Shown: positions 15,146 through 24,595 of the stretch, one piece after another | Layout of the letters: each line of letters begins with the position of its first letter | Numbering within the stretch: position 1 is the first letter of the stretch | The notes under the pieces: generated by a model | The model's input: the letters and a program-made list of their open reading frames with translations, nothing else | What the model was told of the DNA's origin: nothing | Database searches by the model: none | Translations under genes and position numbers: made by a program | From: a bacterium | Lineage (GTDB): Bacteria > Pseudomonadota > Alphaproteobacteria > Sphingomonadales > Sphingomonadaceae | Assembly (NCBI GenBank): GCA_030824575.1 | Contig: JAVBXL010000068.1 | Span: 1-34,594, forward strand | Length of the DNA stretch: 34,594 bases | Direction of reading: 5' to 3'

Positions 15146-15262
15146 CCGTTCGTGCTGAATAGGGGCTGAGCTTGTCGAAGCCCCGTATCGAAGCATCAAG
15201 CGCTGCGCATGATCCTTCGATAGGCCACTTCGACAGGCTCAGTGGCTACTCAGGACGAATGG
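15146..15262 (-). repeat. Long palindromic dispersed repeat, copy A
   Basis: About 117 bases between fabZ and rpmE. Its reverse complement aligns along the whole length with the repeat at 26829-26949, sharing the TTCGTCCTGAGTAGCCA start and the CATGCGCAGCGC-like centre. The element is itself an imperfect inverted repeat. It contains no gene. Confidence 0.85.
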
Positions 15263-15283
15263 TTCGATAAACTGCTCGTTATC

Positions 15284-15760
15284 TCAATCCTTGGGCGGAT
15301 CGCTGATCATGGCGACGAAATTGGCTTCCGCGGCCAACTTGCCCTCGATCAGCGCCTTGCCGCTGAACTTGCAGATCGCACCACGGTTCTGCGTCACCTC
15401 GACATGCAGGTCGAGCAGGCAGCCCGGCTCGACCGGGGTGCGGAACTTCGCGCCGTCGATGCTCATGAAATAGACGAGCTTGCCCGAATCGGCCAGGTTC
15501 ATCGATTCCACCGCCAGCACGCCTGCCGCCTGCGCCATCGCTTCCACGATTAGCACGCCCGGCATGATCGGCCGGGTGGGGAAGTGCCCCTGGAAAAACG
15601 GCTCGTTCACCGACACCGCCTTGATCGCGTGGATCGACTGGTTCGGCACCAGCGTCACCACACGATCGATCAGCAGCATCGGATAGCGATGCGGCAGCGC
15701 GGCCATGACCCGACGGACGTCCATCGGGCCACGCGCGGTCGTTTCAACCTCTCCCGTCAT
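15284..15760 (-). CDS. fabZ: 3-hydroxyacyl-ACP dehydratase FabZ
   Basis: A 158-residue hot-dog-fold dehydratase that removes water from 3-hydroxyacyl-ACP in fatty acid elongation. The catalytic pair is His59 in [12 protein letters not shown] and Glu73 in VLIVEAMAQ. The [11 protein letters not shown] segment is the usual N-terminal signature. It starts only 6 bases after the skp stop and is the last gene of the long minus cluster. In E. coli lpxD lies between skp and fabZ and lpxA follows fabZ; neither is present here. Confidence 0.97.
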   Translation of the reverse strand: MTGEVETTARGPMDVRRVMAALPHRYPMLLIDRVVTLVPNQSIHAIKAVSVNEPFFQGHFPTRPIMPGVLIVEAMAQAAGVLAVESMNLADSGKLVYFMSIDGAKFRTPVEPGCLLDLHVEVTQNRGAICKFSGKALIEGKLAAEANFVAMISDPPKD

Positions 15761-15766
15761 TGTCTA

Positions 15767-16417
15767 TCAGCGCGACTTGGGCGCCTGCGCCGGGGTCGCC
15801 GGAGCGGGAGCCGCCTGGCCCTGACGGCCACCGGGCTGCCAGCCGGCCGGCGGGGTGATCGACGCGCTGGGGACCAGGGCGTTCAGTTCGGTGGTGACCG
15901 CCGGCGTGATGTCGGCCGTCGCGCCGAAGCTTTCGGTCGCCGCCTTCTTGAACACGATTTCCGACTTGGTCTTGGCGGTCGCGGCCTTCAGCGCGTCGTC
16001 CAGCTTGGCAACGATCTGTTCCTCGACATAGGCGCGGGCCAGGCTGATCGGCTGGCTCATGCGCTGCAATTCGGCCTGGCCGGCCTGCTGCGCCTGCTGA
16101 TATTGCTGATACTGGGTTTCGATCGCCGGGGTCGGCTTGTTCGCCGCCGCCTTCAGCGCCGCCTGCAGCGCGTCGCCCTTGGTCTTCAGGTCCGTCTCGA
16201 TCGCGGTGCGGCGTGTGTTCAGCGCGTCGATCTGCGGCTTGTAGGTGGTCTGCATCTGGCTGATCGCGGTGGTGAAGGCCGTACTCTTGGCGACGGCTTC
16301 CTCCAGATCGACCACGGCCAGGCCCTGCTTGGTCTGGGCGACGGCCGGAACGGCAGTCAGTGCGATGGCGGTCATGGGCGCGAAAACGAGCGCCGCGGCC
16401 TTGAAAATGGTCTTCAT
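15767..16417 (-). CDS. skp: OmpH/Skp family periplasmic chaperone
   Basis: A 216-residue periplasmic chaperone that holds unfolded outer-membrane proteins on their way to the BAM complex. A signal peptide (cleavage near AVPAVAQ, residue 27) precedes the family opening LAVVDLEEAV, a long charged helical arm region rich in Ala, Gln and Lys that should form the coiled-coil tentacles, and a Gln/Pro/Ala-rich tail. The ATG at 16417 overlaps the bamA stop by one base (TGATG), so translation is probably coupled. The C-terminal proline-rich extension makes it longer than E. coli Skp (161 residues). Confidence 0.92.
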   Translation of the reverse strand: MKTIFKAAALVFAPMTAIALTAVPAVAQTKQGLAVVDLEEAVAKSTAFTTAISQMQTTYKPQIDALNTRRTAIETDLKTKGDALQAALKAAANKPTPAIETQYQQYQQAQQAGQAELQRMSQPISLARAYVEEQIVAKLDDALKAATAKTKSEIVFKKAATESFGATADITPAVTTELNALVPSASITPPAGWQPGGRQGQAAPAPATPAQAPKSR

Positions 16418-19095
16418 CAGAATTGAGTCCCTACGTTGAAGGTAATGAGCTTGTTGTCGTCCCCTGGTTCTTTCAGCAGGGCCTTGGCGATATCGATACG
16501 GAACGGGCCGAAGGGCGAGTTCCAGTTGACGCCAAAGCCCACGGACAGACGCGGCTTGAGCGTGTCGCCGAGATATTCTTCTTCGAACGCGCCGCCGGCA
16601 TAGGTGGCGGTCGATCCGGCGGCAGGCGTGCTGCAATTACCGACCGAAGGCGCGCGAACCTGAGACGACGTCGCACTTGTGCCCGTGCCGGTCGTAACGG
16701 TGCAATAGCCTGCAAATTTGCCGTCGCCGTTGACTAGGCCAGGATTTTTCAAACCTGCCACAGCGCCGGCATCCATGAAGATCGAAGGACGCAAGCCCAT
16801 TTCCCGCGCGCCGGAACCCAACGGAATTTCAATTTCGGCACGGGCCAGATAGTAAATCTTGCCGCCCAACGCATCATCAGAAACATTGTTGTTGCTGCTG
16901 TCGCGAACATAAGTGGTCGTGCCGTCCACGGTCTGCGCTTGGAGATAATAGCGCTTCACCCGCGGCCCCACGCCGCGAATGTCGAAGCCGCGGAACTGCG
17001 GTTCGCCCAGGAAAAAGCGATCGGTCAGACGGATCCTGTCAACTTCCTGACCGGTCGAATCGCGGCGGGCGCCTTCCAGGCTGTGAATATAGCCGCCTTC
17101 ACCGGTCAGCGAGAAGATGAAGCCGCTGCCCAAGGGCACATATTTGGACGCCGACAAACGGGTGCGGACATATTTCACGCTGCCGCCCAGACCCGCGAAA
17201 TCCTGGCTCAGCGTGACATTCTGGCCGCGGGTCGCGCGGATGCGGTTGTCGCGCGTGTCGTAGATCAGCGAATAGCCGAGCGACGACGTCGTCCGTTTGC
17301 CGATCGCGTCGCACAGATAACGGCCTGCAATCAGCGGGTCGCACTCGGTATCCCCGTCACCGTCCGTGTCCGAATAATATGTGTCTTTATCCAACGTCAC
17401 ATCGTCGAAATTGAGGCTGTAGCGCAGCGCCAGCGACATATATTCGGTGATCGGCACGCCCGCCCGGATCTGGAAGCCGGTGGTCGTCTGCTCGTAGGTG
17501 GTGTCGCGGTCGTTGTTGGACAGATAGCGAAAGCTGTTCATGTCGCGGCGATAGATGTCGCCGCCCAGCGCGATATTCTTGTCCATGAAATAGGGTTCGG
17601 TGAACCCGACCTCGACCGACTTGCTATAGGCTGAATAATTGACCGACGTGCGCAATTCCTGGCCCTTGCCGCGGAAGTTGCGCTGCGTGATCGACGCCGA
17701 CACGATGAAGCGTTCCAGCGACGAGAAACCGGCCGACAGCGACAATTCGCCGGTCGACTTTTCCTGCACGTTCGTTTCCAGGATGATGCGGTCGGGCGCG
17801 GAGCCGGGCTTCTGCTCGACGTCCAGCTTCTCCTGAAAGAAGCCGAGCGAGTTGATCCGGTCCTTGGAGCGCTTGACCAGGAAGCTGTTGAAGGCGTCGC
17901 CTTCGGCCAGGCGGAACTCGCGGCGCACGACCTTGTCCTGCGTCAGCGTATTGCCGTTGATGTCCACCCGCTCGACATAGACGCGCGGCGCATTGGCGAT
18001 GCGGAAATTAATCCCCATCGTCAGCGATTCCTTCTCGCGGTTGAAATCGGGCGACACGTCGGCGAAGGCGTATCCGAACAGGCCGGCCGTCTCGCTCAGC
18101 GTATCGACCGTGTCCTCGACCTGCTTGGCGTTGTACCAGTCGCCCTTCTTCATCGGCAGGCGCTTGGTCAGCGACTCGCCCGACAGGTCGCGAATGTCGG
18201 ATTCGACCTTCACATCGCCGAATTTGTAGCGGTCGCCTTCTTCCACGACATAAGTGATGATGAAGTCCTGCTTGTCCGGCGTCAGTTCCGCCACCGCGGA
18301 AATCACCCGGAAATCGGCATAGCCTTCGGTCAGGTAGAATTGGCGCAGCTTCTGCTGGTCATAGGCCAGGCGATCGGGATCATAGCTGGTTCCGGAAGAA
18401 AACAGGCGGAACCAGCGCGACTGCTTGGTCACCATCTGGGTGCGCAGTTCGCCGTCCTTGAACTTGTCGTTGCCGATGATGTTGATCTGGCGGACCTTGG
18501 ATTTCGGCCCTTCCGAAATCTCGAACACGATGTCGACGCGGTTCTGGTCCAGCTGGACCATCTTCGGCTCGATCGTCGCGGCGAAACGGCCCTGGCGGCG
18601 ATACAGCTCGACGATGCGGGCCACGTCGGCGCGCACCTTGGACCGGGTATAAATCTGGCGCGGGGCCAGTTTGATTTCCGGCCGGATCTTGTCTTCCTTC
18701 AGGCGCTTATTACCTTCAAGGACGATACGGTTGATGACCGGGTTTTCCTTCACCTCGACGGTGAGCGCGCCATTGTCATTGCGGATCTGGACGTCGGCGA
18801 ACAATTCCGTTTCGTACAGGTCGCGCAGGCCCTGATCCAGGCTCTCCTGGCTATAGGGCTGGCCGATGCGCAGCTTGGTGTAGGACAGAATCGTGTCCGG
18901 CTCCAGCCGCTGGGTGCCGGTGACGGTGATCGCGCGGATCGTGCCGATGGGCGCCGCCACCGACGCGGCTGGCGCGGCCAGAGGCGCTGCGGGCGCAGGA
19001 GCCTGTTGCGCCATGACCGGTGCCGAGAGGCCCGCGATCATCGTGGTCGCCAACAAGGCTGCCACGATCGGGCGCTGCCTGTTGCTGATCTTCAT
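16417..19095 (-). CDS. bamA: Outer membrane protein assembly factor BamA
   Basis: An 892-residue Omp85 protein, the central insertase for outer-membrane beta-barrels. The signal peptide (about 1-30, SAPVMAQQ) is followed by a short Ala/Pro linker, five POTRA domains (about 50-430, first strand IRAITVTGTQRL) and a C-terminal 16-strand barrel. The conserved loop-6 motif is present as FRGFDIRGVGPR, close to the family VRGY/F-type signature. The last residue is Phe (NVGTQF), the usual outer-membrane signal. I chose the ATG at 19095, with GGTGA upstream, over an earlier in-frame start because it gives a proper signal peptide. It lies between rseP (88-base gap) and skp (overlap). Confidence 0.97.
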   Translation of the reverse strand: MKISNRQRPIVAALLATTMIAGLSAPVMAQQAPAPAAPLAAPAASVAAPIGTIRAITVTGTQRLEPDTILSYTKLRIGQPYSQESLDQGLRDLYETELFADVQIRNDNGALTVEVKENPVINRIVLEGNKRLKEDKIRPEIKLAPRQIYTRSKVRADVARIVELYRRQGRFAATIEPKMVQLDQNRVDIVFEISEGPKSKVRQINIIGNDKFKDGELRTQMVTKQSRWFRLFSSGTSYDPDRLAYDQQKLRQFYLTEGYADFRVISAVAELTPDKQDFIITYVVEEGDRYKFGDVKVESDIRDLSGESLTKRLPMKKGDWYNAKQVEDTVDTLSETAGLFGYAFADVSPDFNREKESLTMGINFRIANAPRVYVERVDINGNTLTQDKVVRREFRLAEGDAFNSFLVKRSKDRINSLGFFQEKLDVEQKPGSAPDRIILETNVQEKSTGELSLSAGFSSLERFIVSASITQRNFRGKGQELRTSVNYSAYSKSVEVGFTEPYFMDKNIALGGDIYRRDMNSFRYLSNNDRDTTYEQTTTGFQIRAGVPITEYMSLALRYSLNFDDVTLDKDTYYSDTDGDGDTECDPLIAGRYLCDAIGKRTTSSLGYSLIYDTRDNRIRATRGQNVTLSQDFAGLGGSVKYVRTRLSASKYVPLGSGFIFSLTGEGGYIHSLEGARRDSTGQEVDRIRLTDRFFLGEPQFRGFDIRGVGPRVKRYYLQAQTVDGTTTYVRDSSNNNVSDDALGGKIYYLARAEIEIPLGSGAREMGLRPSIFMDAGAVAGLKNPGLVNGDGKFAGYCTVTTGTGTSATSSQVRAPSVGNCSTPAAGSTATYAGGAFEEEYLGDTLKPRLSVGFGVNWNSPFGPFRIDIAKALLKEPGDDNKLITFNVGTQF

Positions 19096-19183
19096 CGCTG
19101 TCACCCGCTTCACCTCAAAATTCCGATACAATGTTTCCGCCGACACAGACGACGCCAAACCGGGCTTCCCTGCCCGATGCGCG

Positions 19184-20317
19184 TCAACCGATCAAGCCGG
19201 ACAGGCTCTTCCAAAGCCCGAAAGACGACAAATCGTTGAAAGTCACCAGCAGCATCATCGCCATCAGCACCGCCAGACCGGACCGATAGGCCCATTCCTG
19301 CGCAGCCACGCTGACCGGCCGACGCTGCACCGCCTCGATCCCGTAAAAGAGCAGATGCCCGCCATCCAGCATGGGAATTGGCAAGAGATTGATGAACCCC
19401 AAGTTAATCGAGATGAGCGCGACGAGGAAGATGAAGCTATCAATGCCCAGCGTCGCGGCCTGTCCCGACACTTGCGCGATCTTCAACGGCCCGCCCAGTT
19501 CCTTGACCGAACGGCCGCCAGTGAAAATCTGGCCCATCGTCTCGACCATGGTCCGCACGATCTGCCCGGTGCGCTCGACGGCGACGACAGGCGCGCGCCA
19601 AAGGCTCACCGGCTCGACCACCGGATCGCCGGGCGCCAGGCCCAGCCGTCCGATCTGGAACTTATTGCCGAACCCGTCATCCTCGGTGACGCTGCCGATC
19701 TTGCCGTCGCGGGCAAATGTCTTGCCATCGCGCTCGATCACCATCGCCACCGCTTCGCCCGGACGGATCTGGGCATAGAGGCGGATATCGTCGAAGGTCG
19801 CCATCTCGCGGCCACCCAGCGACACGATCCGGTCGCCCGCTTTGATGCCCGCGGCCGCCGCCGCGCTGCCCGGCTGTACCATACCCGCTACCGCCGGCGT
19901 CCGGCTTTCGCCATGCACGAAGGCAAAGGTCGCCAGGATCAGGATCGCAAACAGGAAATTGATCGCAGGCCCGGCCGCGACGATCGCGGCGCGCTGCCAT
20001 AACGGCTTGGCGGGAAAGCTTTCCGCCCGGTCCTTGGCCGACATTTCCAGCCAGGCCGGATCGGTCATGCTCGCCGCGTTCATGTCGCCCTTGAAACGGA
20101 CATAGCCACCCAGCGGCAGCGCCGCGACGCGCCAGCGGGTGCCGCGGGAATCGACCCAGGCGAACAATTCCGGCCCGAAGCCGATGGAGAACGCTTCCGC
20201 CTTCACCCCGCACCAGCGCCCGACCAGATAATGGCCCAGCTCATGGACGAAGACGAGCGGTCCGATGACCGCCACAAAGGCGAGCGCGGTCAGCAGGAAA
20301 CCGGGATTATGGATCAA
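19184..20317 (-). CDS. rseP: Site-2 intramembrane zinc metalloprotease RseP
   Basis: A 377-residue M50 protease of the inner membrane that cuts transmembrane anti-sigma factors and leftover signal peptides. The zinc site is H25-E-L-G-H29 in the first membrane helix, with Asp318 in the LDG motif (LPIPMLDGGH) as third ligand. A single PDZ domain is visible at about 139-200 (GMVQPGSAAAAAGIKAGDRIV); E. coli RseP has two, alphaproteobacterial versions often one. At least four membrane helices are apparent. It overlaps dxr by 4 bases (ATGA), and bamA follows. Confidence 0.96.
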   Translation of the reverse strand: MIHNPGFLLTALAFVAVIGPLVFVHELGHYLVGRWCGVKAEAFSIGFGPELFAWVDSRGTRWRVAALPLGGYVRFKGDMNAASMTDPAWLEMSAKDRAESFPAKPLWQRAAIVAAGPAINFLFAILILATFAFVHGESRTPAVAGMVQPGSAAAAAGIKAGDRIVSLGGREMATFDDIRLYAQIRPGEAVAMVIERDGKTFARDGKIGSVTEDDGFGNKFQIGRLGLAPGDPVVEPVSLWRAPVVAVERTGQIVRTMVETMGQIFTGGRSVKELGGPLKIAQVSGQAATLGIDSFIFLVALISINLGFINLLPIPMLDGGHLLFYGIEAVQRRPVSVAAQEWAYRSGLAVLMAMMLLVTFNDLSSFGLWKSLSGLIG

Positions 20318-21471
20318 GCCGTCAATCTTTCCATCACTTGGCCCGCCTCGATGCGCGCCCGGCCGTCAGCCGCCAGCACATCATCGATAACGGCAGGCGT
20401 CGCCGCGCTATAACGGTTCAACACTTCCTCTACAATCATGGCGATATCAAGGAAGCCGATCTGCCCGGCCAGGAAAGCGGCGACCGCCACTTCGTTGGCT
20501 GCGTTCAATATCGCCGGCGTCGCCCCGCCCGCTTCCGCCGCTTGCCGCGCCAGACGCAGCGCCGGAAAGCGTTCCGCATCAGGGGCTTCGAAATCGAGCC
20601 TGCCAATGCGTGTGAGGTCCAGCGGCTGGCAAGGCGTCGCCATCCGCTGCGGCCAGGCCAGCGCATGGGCGATCGGAATCCGCATGTCGGGCGATCCCAA
20701 CTGCGCCAAAGTCGACCGATCGCGATATTCGACCATCGAATGAATCACCGATTGCGGGTGGACGAGAATCTCGATCCGGTCGAGGCCGACCGGAAACAGA
20801 TGCGCCGCCTCGATCAGTTCCAGCCCCTTGTTCATCATCGTCGCGCTGTCGACGCTGATCTTGGCCCCCATCGACCAATTGGGATGCGCAACCGCCTGCG
20901 CCGGGGTGATGTCGGCCATCTCCGCCCGGCTGCGGGTGCGGAACGGCCCGCCACTCGCGGTCAGGGTTATCCTTGCCACATCGTCCAAGCTGCTACCCGC
21001 AAGGCACTGGAAAATCGCATTATGCTCGCTATCCACCGGCAGCAATGTGGCGCCGGACGCGGTCGCGGCCTCCATCATCAGCCCGCCCGCCGACACGAGC
21101 GACTCCTTGTTGGCCAGCGCCACTGTGCGCCCGGCCTTCAATGCCGCCATGGTCGGCCGCAGGCCCGCGCAGCCCATAATCGCCGCCATGGTCCAGTCCG
21201 CGTCCATCGCCGCCGCCTCGACCAGCGCCTCCTCGCCCGCCGCCGCTTCGATGCCCGACCCGGCCAGCGCGTCCTTGAGCGCCCCATGCAGGCGCGCCTG
21301 CCCGATCACGGCTACCGCCGCGCCCGTCTCACGCGCCAGCGCCGCCAAACTGTCCACATCGCTGTTCGCGGTCAGCGCCACGACCTTATAATCGTCCGGC
21401 GCGCGCCGGATCAGGTCCAGCGTGGACAGGCCGACCGATCCGGTCGCGCCAAAGATCGAAACCCGCTTCAT
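20314..21471 (-). CDS. dxr: 1-deoxy-D-xylulose 5-phosphate reductoisomerase
   Basis: A 385-residue NADPH-dependent enzyme making methylerythritol 4-phosphate, the first committed step of the MEP isoprenoid pathway. The NADPH fold starts with GATGSVG (residues 8-14). The substrate and metal site is visible as VDSEHNAIFQCL and the MGAKISVDSATMMNKGLELIEA segment, and the flexible-loop region carries HPQSVIHSMVEY. It has 4-base overlaps with both neighbours (cdsA upstream, rseP downstream). Its product feeds UppS, encoded two genes upstream. Confidence 0.97.
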   Translation of the reverse strand: MKRVSIFGATGSVGLSTLDLIRRAPDDYKVVALTANSDVDSLAALARETGAAVAVIGQARLHGALKDALAGSGIEAAAGEEALVEAAAMDADWTMAAIMGCAGLRPTMAALKAGRTVALANKESLVSAGGLMMEAATASGATLLPVDSEHNAIFQCLAGSSLDDVARITLTASGGPFRTRSRAEMADITPAQAVAHPNWSMGAKISVDSATMMNKGLELIEAAHLFPVGLDRIEILVHPQSVIHSMVEYRDRSTLAQLGSPDMRIPIAHALAWPQRMATPCQPLDLTRIGRLDFEAPDAERFPALRLARQAAEAGGATPAILNAANEVAVAAFLAGQIGFLDIAMIVEEVLNRYSAATPAVIDDVLAADGRARIEAGQVMERLTA

Positions 21472-22247
21472 CCGCCCTGCACCAATAAGATATATAGCAA
21501 CGCGGCCAGCGGCGCGGCGGTCGCCACCCCGTCCAGCCGGTCCATCACCCCGCCATGGCCGGGCAGCAGCGTGCCGCTATCCTTCACCCCCGCCCGGCGT
21601 TTCATGTGGCTTTCCAGTAAATCGCCCAGCTGCGCCGCCACCGCCAGAACGCCGCTCGCCGCCGCCAACTGGATCGGCAAGCCGCCGAAACGATGTAGCA
21701 GGAACCCCAGCACCAGCGCCGCCAGCACGCCGCCTGCCAGCCCCGCCCATGTCTTGGACGGGCTGACCCGCGGCGCCAGCTTCGGCCCGCCGATCGAACG
21801 CCCCGCGAAATAAGCGCCAATGTCCGTCGCCCACACCAGCCCCAGCGCCCAGAACGCCAGCAACAGCCCATAGGCATAGGGCACCTGCTCCCGCAGGAAC
21901 AGCAAGGCCACGATCGGCAGGCAGACATAGGGGATGCCCAGCGCCAGCTTCAGGCTGCGGCTGGTGAACAGCACGAAGAAGAAGGCGGCAGCCCCCGCAA
22001 TCAGCACCGGCCAATCGATCCCAGCCGCATAGGGGCATAGCAGCGCTAGCGGGATCGACACGGCGAACATCGCCGCCTTGCGCTGCTCCGGGGTCGCCCC
22101 GGTCAGGTCGCCCCATTCGCCCTGCATCAGCACGCCCGCCACCACCAGCAGCGTCCAGAAGATCAGGCCGCCCGACAGCAGCGCGCCCAGCGCCACCGCG
22201 ATCAGCGCGACGCCCACGATGCTGCGGGTCCGCAATTCGCTACTCAT
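21468..22247 (-). CDS. cdsA: Phosphatidate cytidylyltransferase (CDP-diacylglycerol synthase)
   Basis: A 259-residue inner-membrane enzyme making CDP-diacylglycerol from phosphatidate and CTP, the branch point for phospholipid synthesis. It has about seven hydrophobic helices and the CdsA signature near the C-terminus (KRRAGVKDSGTLLPGHGG, then MDRLDG), with SPSKTWAG before it. I chose ATG 22247, 5 bases past the uppS stop, over an upstream start that would give a non-membrane extension overlapping uppS. The product is used by PssA, encoded near 30 kb. Confidence 0.95.
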   Translation of the reverse strand: MSSELRTRSIVGVALIAVALGALLSGGLIFWTLLVVAGVLMQGEWGDLTGATPEQRKAAMFAVSIPLALLCPYAAGIDWPVLIAGAAAFFFVLFTSRSLKLALGIPYVCLPIVALLFLREQVPYAYGLLLAFWALGLVWATDIGAYFAGRSIGGPKLAPRVSPSKTWAGLAGGVLAALVLGFLLHRFGGLPIQLAAASGVLAVAAQLGDLLESHMKRRAGVKDSGTLLPGHGGVMDRLDGVATAAPLAALLYILLVQGG

Positions 22248-22252
22248 GTCGA

Positions 22253-22993
22253 TCACAATCCGCCGAACCGGCGGTCCCTCAATCGGAAAGCGTCCAGCGC
22301 CTGTTCCAATGCCCGGCCGTCGAAATCGGGCCACAGCATGTCGGTGAAATACAGCTCGGCATAGGCCGCCTGCCACAGCATGAAATTGCTGAGCCGCTGC
22401 TCGCCCGACGTGCGGATCATCAGGTCCAGCGGCGGCAGGTCGGCGGTATACAGCGCCCGGTCGATATCGCCCGCGCCGATCGCATCGGCCGCAATCTCGC
22501 CCGCGGCCGCCCGCGCCGCCAGCGCCTGCACCGCCTGCACCATCTCGTCCTGCGCGCCATAATTCAGCGCGATCGCGACGATCGGCCCGCTATTGCCCGC
22601 CGTCCGCGCCATCGCGCTTTCGATCAGCGTCACCAGCGACGGTTCCAGCGCGCGATAATTGCCGATCACCCGCAACCGCACGCCATTGGTATGCATCTCG
22701 TCGATATCGGACTGGATGAAATGGCGCAGCAGGCCCATCAGGTCCGCGACCTCGCTCGCCGGCCGCTTCCAGTTTTCGGAGGAAAAGGCGTAGAGCGTCA
22801 GGCATTCCAGCCCCAGTTCCTGCGCGGCCCGCGCCACCTTGCGCACCGCTTCCACGCCAGCGCGATGCCCGGCGACGCGCGGCAGCAGCCGTTTCTTGGC
22901 CCAGCGGCCATTGCCGTCCATGATAATCGCGACATGGCGCGCGCCATGGACAGGCGCGACGCTGGTCAGATCGGGCTTGGCTTGTGTGGCCAT
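22253..22993 (-). CDS. uppS: Di-trans,poly-cis-undecaprenyl diphosphate synthase (UppS)
   Basis: A 246-residue cis-prenyltransferase building the C55 lipid carrier for cell-wall and surface polysaccharide synthesis from farnesyl diphosphate and IPP. The catalytic Asp26 sits in IIMDGNGRWAK, at the same residue number as in E. coli. The GHRAGVEAVR, LYAFSSENWKRP and RTSGEQRLSNF motifs follow in order. The start at 22993 is taken from the family N-terminus; the upstream frame overlaps frr. It begins 43 bases after the frr stop. Confidence 0.97.
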   Translation of the reverse strand: MATQAKPDLTSVAPVHGARHVAIIMDGNGRWAKKRLLPRVAGHRAGVEAVRKVARAAQELGLECLTLYAFSSENWKRPASEVADLMGLLRHFIQSDIDEMHTNGVRLRVIGNYRALEPSLVTLIESAMARTAGNSGPIVAIALNYGAQDEMVQAVQALAARAAAGEIAADAIGAGDIDRALYTADLPPLDLMIRTSGEQRLSNFMLWQAAYAELYFTDMLWPDFDGRALEQALDAFRLRDRRFGGL

Positions 22994-23036
22994 CAGGAAG
23001 ACATGCGTGCTTTGGCCGCGAAAGGAAAGCCCCGGC

Positions 23037-23594
23037 TTACTGGCCGAGGATTTCCTTTTCCTTCGACGTCGCCAGCGCATCGATATCCGCTATCGTGGAA
23101 TCGGTCATCTTCTGGACCTCGGTTTCCAGGCGTTTGCGCTCGTCCTCGCTGATTTCGCCCTTCTTCTCGTCGGCCTTCAGGCTGTCCATGCCGTCGCGGC
23201 GGACATTGCGCACCGCGATGCGCGCGCCTTCGGCATATTTGCTGGCCAGCTTGGCCAGTTCCTTGCGACGCTCCTCGGTCAGGTCGGGGATCGGCAGGCG
23301 CAGCGTCTGCCCGTCGGTGATGGGGTTCAGGCCCAGGCCCGCCGATCGTATCGCCTTGTCGCACGGGCCGACATTCATCTTGTCCCACACCTGCACCGAC
23401 AACATGCGCGGTTCGGGCGCGGACACGGTCGCCACCTGATTGAGCGGCATGTTCGCGCCATAGACGGTGACCATCACCGGATCGAGCAACTGGACGTTGG
23501 CGCGCCCAGTGCGCAACCCGGTAAGGTCGCCACGCAGCGCTTCGATCGCACCGGCCATACGGCGCTCAAGGTCGGATTTGTCATATTGGGCCAT
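23037..23594 (-). CDS. frr: Ribosome recycling factor
   Basis: A 185-residue tRNA-shaped protein that, with EF-G, splits post-termination ribosomes. It has the family opening [25 protein letters not shown], the GVRxxxR-like [16 protein letters not shown] hinge strands, and the C-terminal helix with [13 protein letters not shown] and [16 protein letters not shown]. Length is exactly typical. It starts 2 bases after the pyrH stop, the standard pyrH-frr pair. Confidence 0.98.
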   Translation of the reverse strand: MAQYDKSDLERRMAGAIEALRGDLTGLRTGRANVQLLDPVMVTVYGANMPLNQVATVSAPEPRMLSVQVWDKMNVGPCDKAIRSAGLGLNPITDGQTLRLPIPDLTEERRKELAKLASKYAEGARIAVRNVRRDGMDSLKADEKKGEISEDERKRLETEVQKMTDSTIADIDALATSKEKEILGQ

Positions 23595-23596
23595 GC

Positions 23597-24322
23597 TTAG
23601 CTCTCCTGATTCTGGACGATCGTCGCGACACCCTGCCCGGCCAGCACGGTGGCCAGATTACCGGTTTCGCGGATGTTGAACACGACGATGGGAATGTCAT
23701 TTTCGCGGCACAGGGCGATGGCGCTGGCGTCCATCACCTTGAGGTTATCGTTCAAGACCTGGTCGAAACTGATGCTGTCATAGCGCACCGCATCGGCGAC
23801 CTTCTTGGGATCGGCATTATATACGCCATCGACGCTGGTGCCCTTGAACAGCGCGTCGCAGTTCATTTCAGCCGCGCGCAGCGCCGCGGTCGTGTCGGTG
23901 GTGAAATAGGGGCTGCCGGTGCCGGCCGCAAAGATCACGATCCGCCCCTTCTCCATATGCCGCTCGGCCTTGCGGCGGATATAGGGTTCGCACACCGACG
24001 CCATCGGGATCGCCGACTGGACGCGGGTGTCGTAACCCAACTTCTCCAGACCGTTCTGCACGGCCAGGGCGTTCATGACGGTGGCCAGCATCCCCATATA
24101 GTCGGCGCTTGCCCGGTCGAAGCCCGCCGCAGCGCCCGCCAGACCGCGGAAGATGTTCCCGCCGCCCACGACGACGCAAATCTCGAAACCGGCATCCTTG
24201 GCCGCCGCGATCTCGCCTGCAACGCGCGCCACGGTTTCCGGCTCGATGCCGAACTGCCCCTGTCCCATCAGCACTTCGCCGGACAATTTCAACAGGATAC
24301 GCTTATAGGCGGGCCGGGTCAT
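23597..24322 (-). CDS. pyrH: UMP kinase
   Basis: A 241-residue amino-acid-kinase-fold enzyme that phosphorylates UMP to UDP with ATP and is usually GTP-activated and UTP-inhibited. Motifs are [15 protein letters not shown] at the N-terminus, [11 protein letters not shown], and the [21 protein letters not shown] segment with KVDGVY-like [13 protein letters not shown]. The ATG at 24322 gives the correct N-terminus. It heads the long minus cluster and has its own promoter, which is needed because katG and the cytochrome gene separate it from tsf. Confidence 0.97.
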   Translation of the reverse strand: MTRPAYKRILLKLSGEVLMGQGQFGIEPETVARVAGEIAAAKDAGFEICVVVGGGNIFRGLAGAAAGFDRASADYMGMLATVMNALAVQNGLEKLGYDTRVQSAIPMASVCEPYIRRKAERHMEKGRIVIFAAGTGSPYFTTDTTAALRAAEMNCDALFKGTSVDGVYNADPKKVADAVRYDSISFDQVLNDNLKVMDASAIALCRENDIPIVVFNIRETGNLATVLAGQGVATIVQNQES

Positions 24323-24365
24323 GAGCGGTCTGATATCCTTTTGCGAGTGGCGGAAAGCGGCGCGG

Positions 24366-24394
24366 ACCTTAGTCGCGCGCAACCGCAATGCCAA
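24366..24394 (-). promoter_or_regulatory. Candidate promoter for the pyrH-fabZ cluster
   Basis: On the minus strand TTGGCA (24394-24389) and TAAGGT (24371-24366) are 17 bases apart, giving a leader of about 37 bases. The surrounding DNA has several GCGC-rich near-palindromes (24372-24432). Confidence 0.55.
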
Positions 24395-24481
24395 GCGGCG
24401 TTTGCGCCGATGCGCCGCCTTGCGCGCAAAAGGCGCAATCGCCCGGACATGGGCCGGACATGCTCATTGCGTGGCCGTTCC

Positions 24482-24520
24482 GATTGATCGCAGCATTCAA
24501 TCATTGTGACCTGATCAATC
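24482..24520. promoter_or_regulatory. Inverted repeat upstream of katG, candidate operator
   Basis: GATTGATC (24482-24489) and GATCAATC (24513-24520) are perfect inverted copies with centres 31 bases apart, about three helical turns. They lie just upstream of a weak promoter candidate for katG (TTGTCC 24523-24528, 17 bases, CTATCC 24546-24551). It does not match the OxyR consensus ATAG-N7-CTAT, so the regulator is unknown. Confidence 0.35.
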
Positions 24521-24595
24521 AATTGTCCGTCTTTCCCGACCGTCTCTATCCGCCTCTAACGGCACCCACGCCTGCATGAACAGGGAGATGACGAC

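Noticed and set aside
15146..15262. Repeat considered as a possible CRISPR or attachment site
   Set aside because: There are no regularly spaced short direct repeats; the related copies are 3 to 12 kb away and palindromic along their full length.
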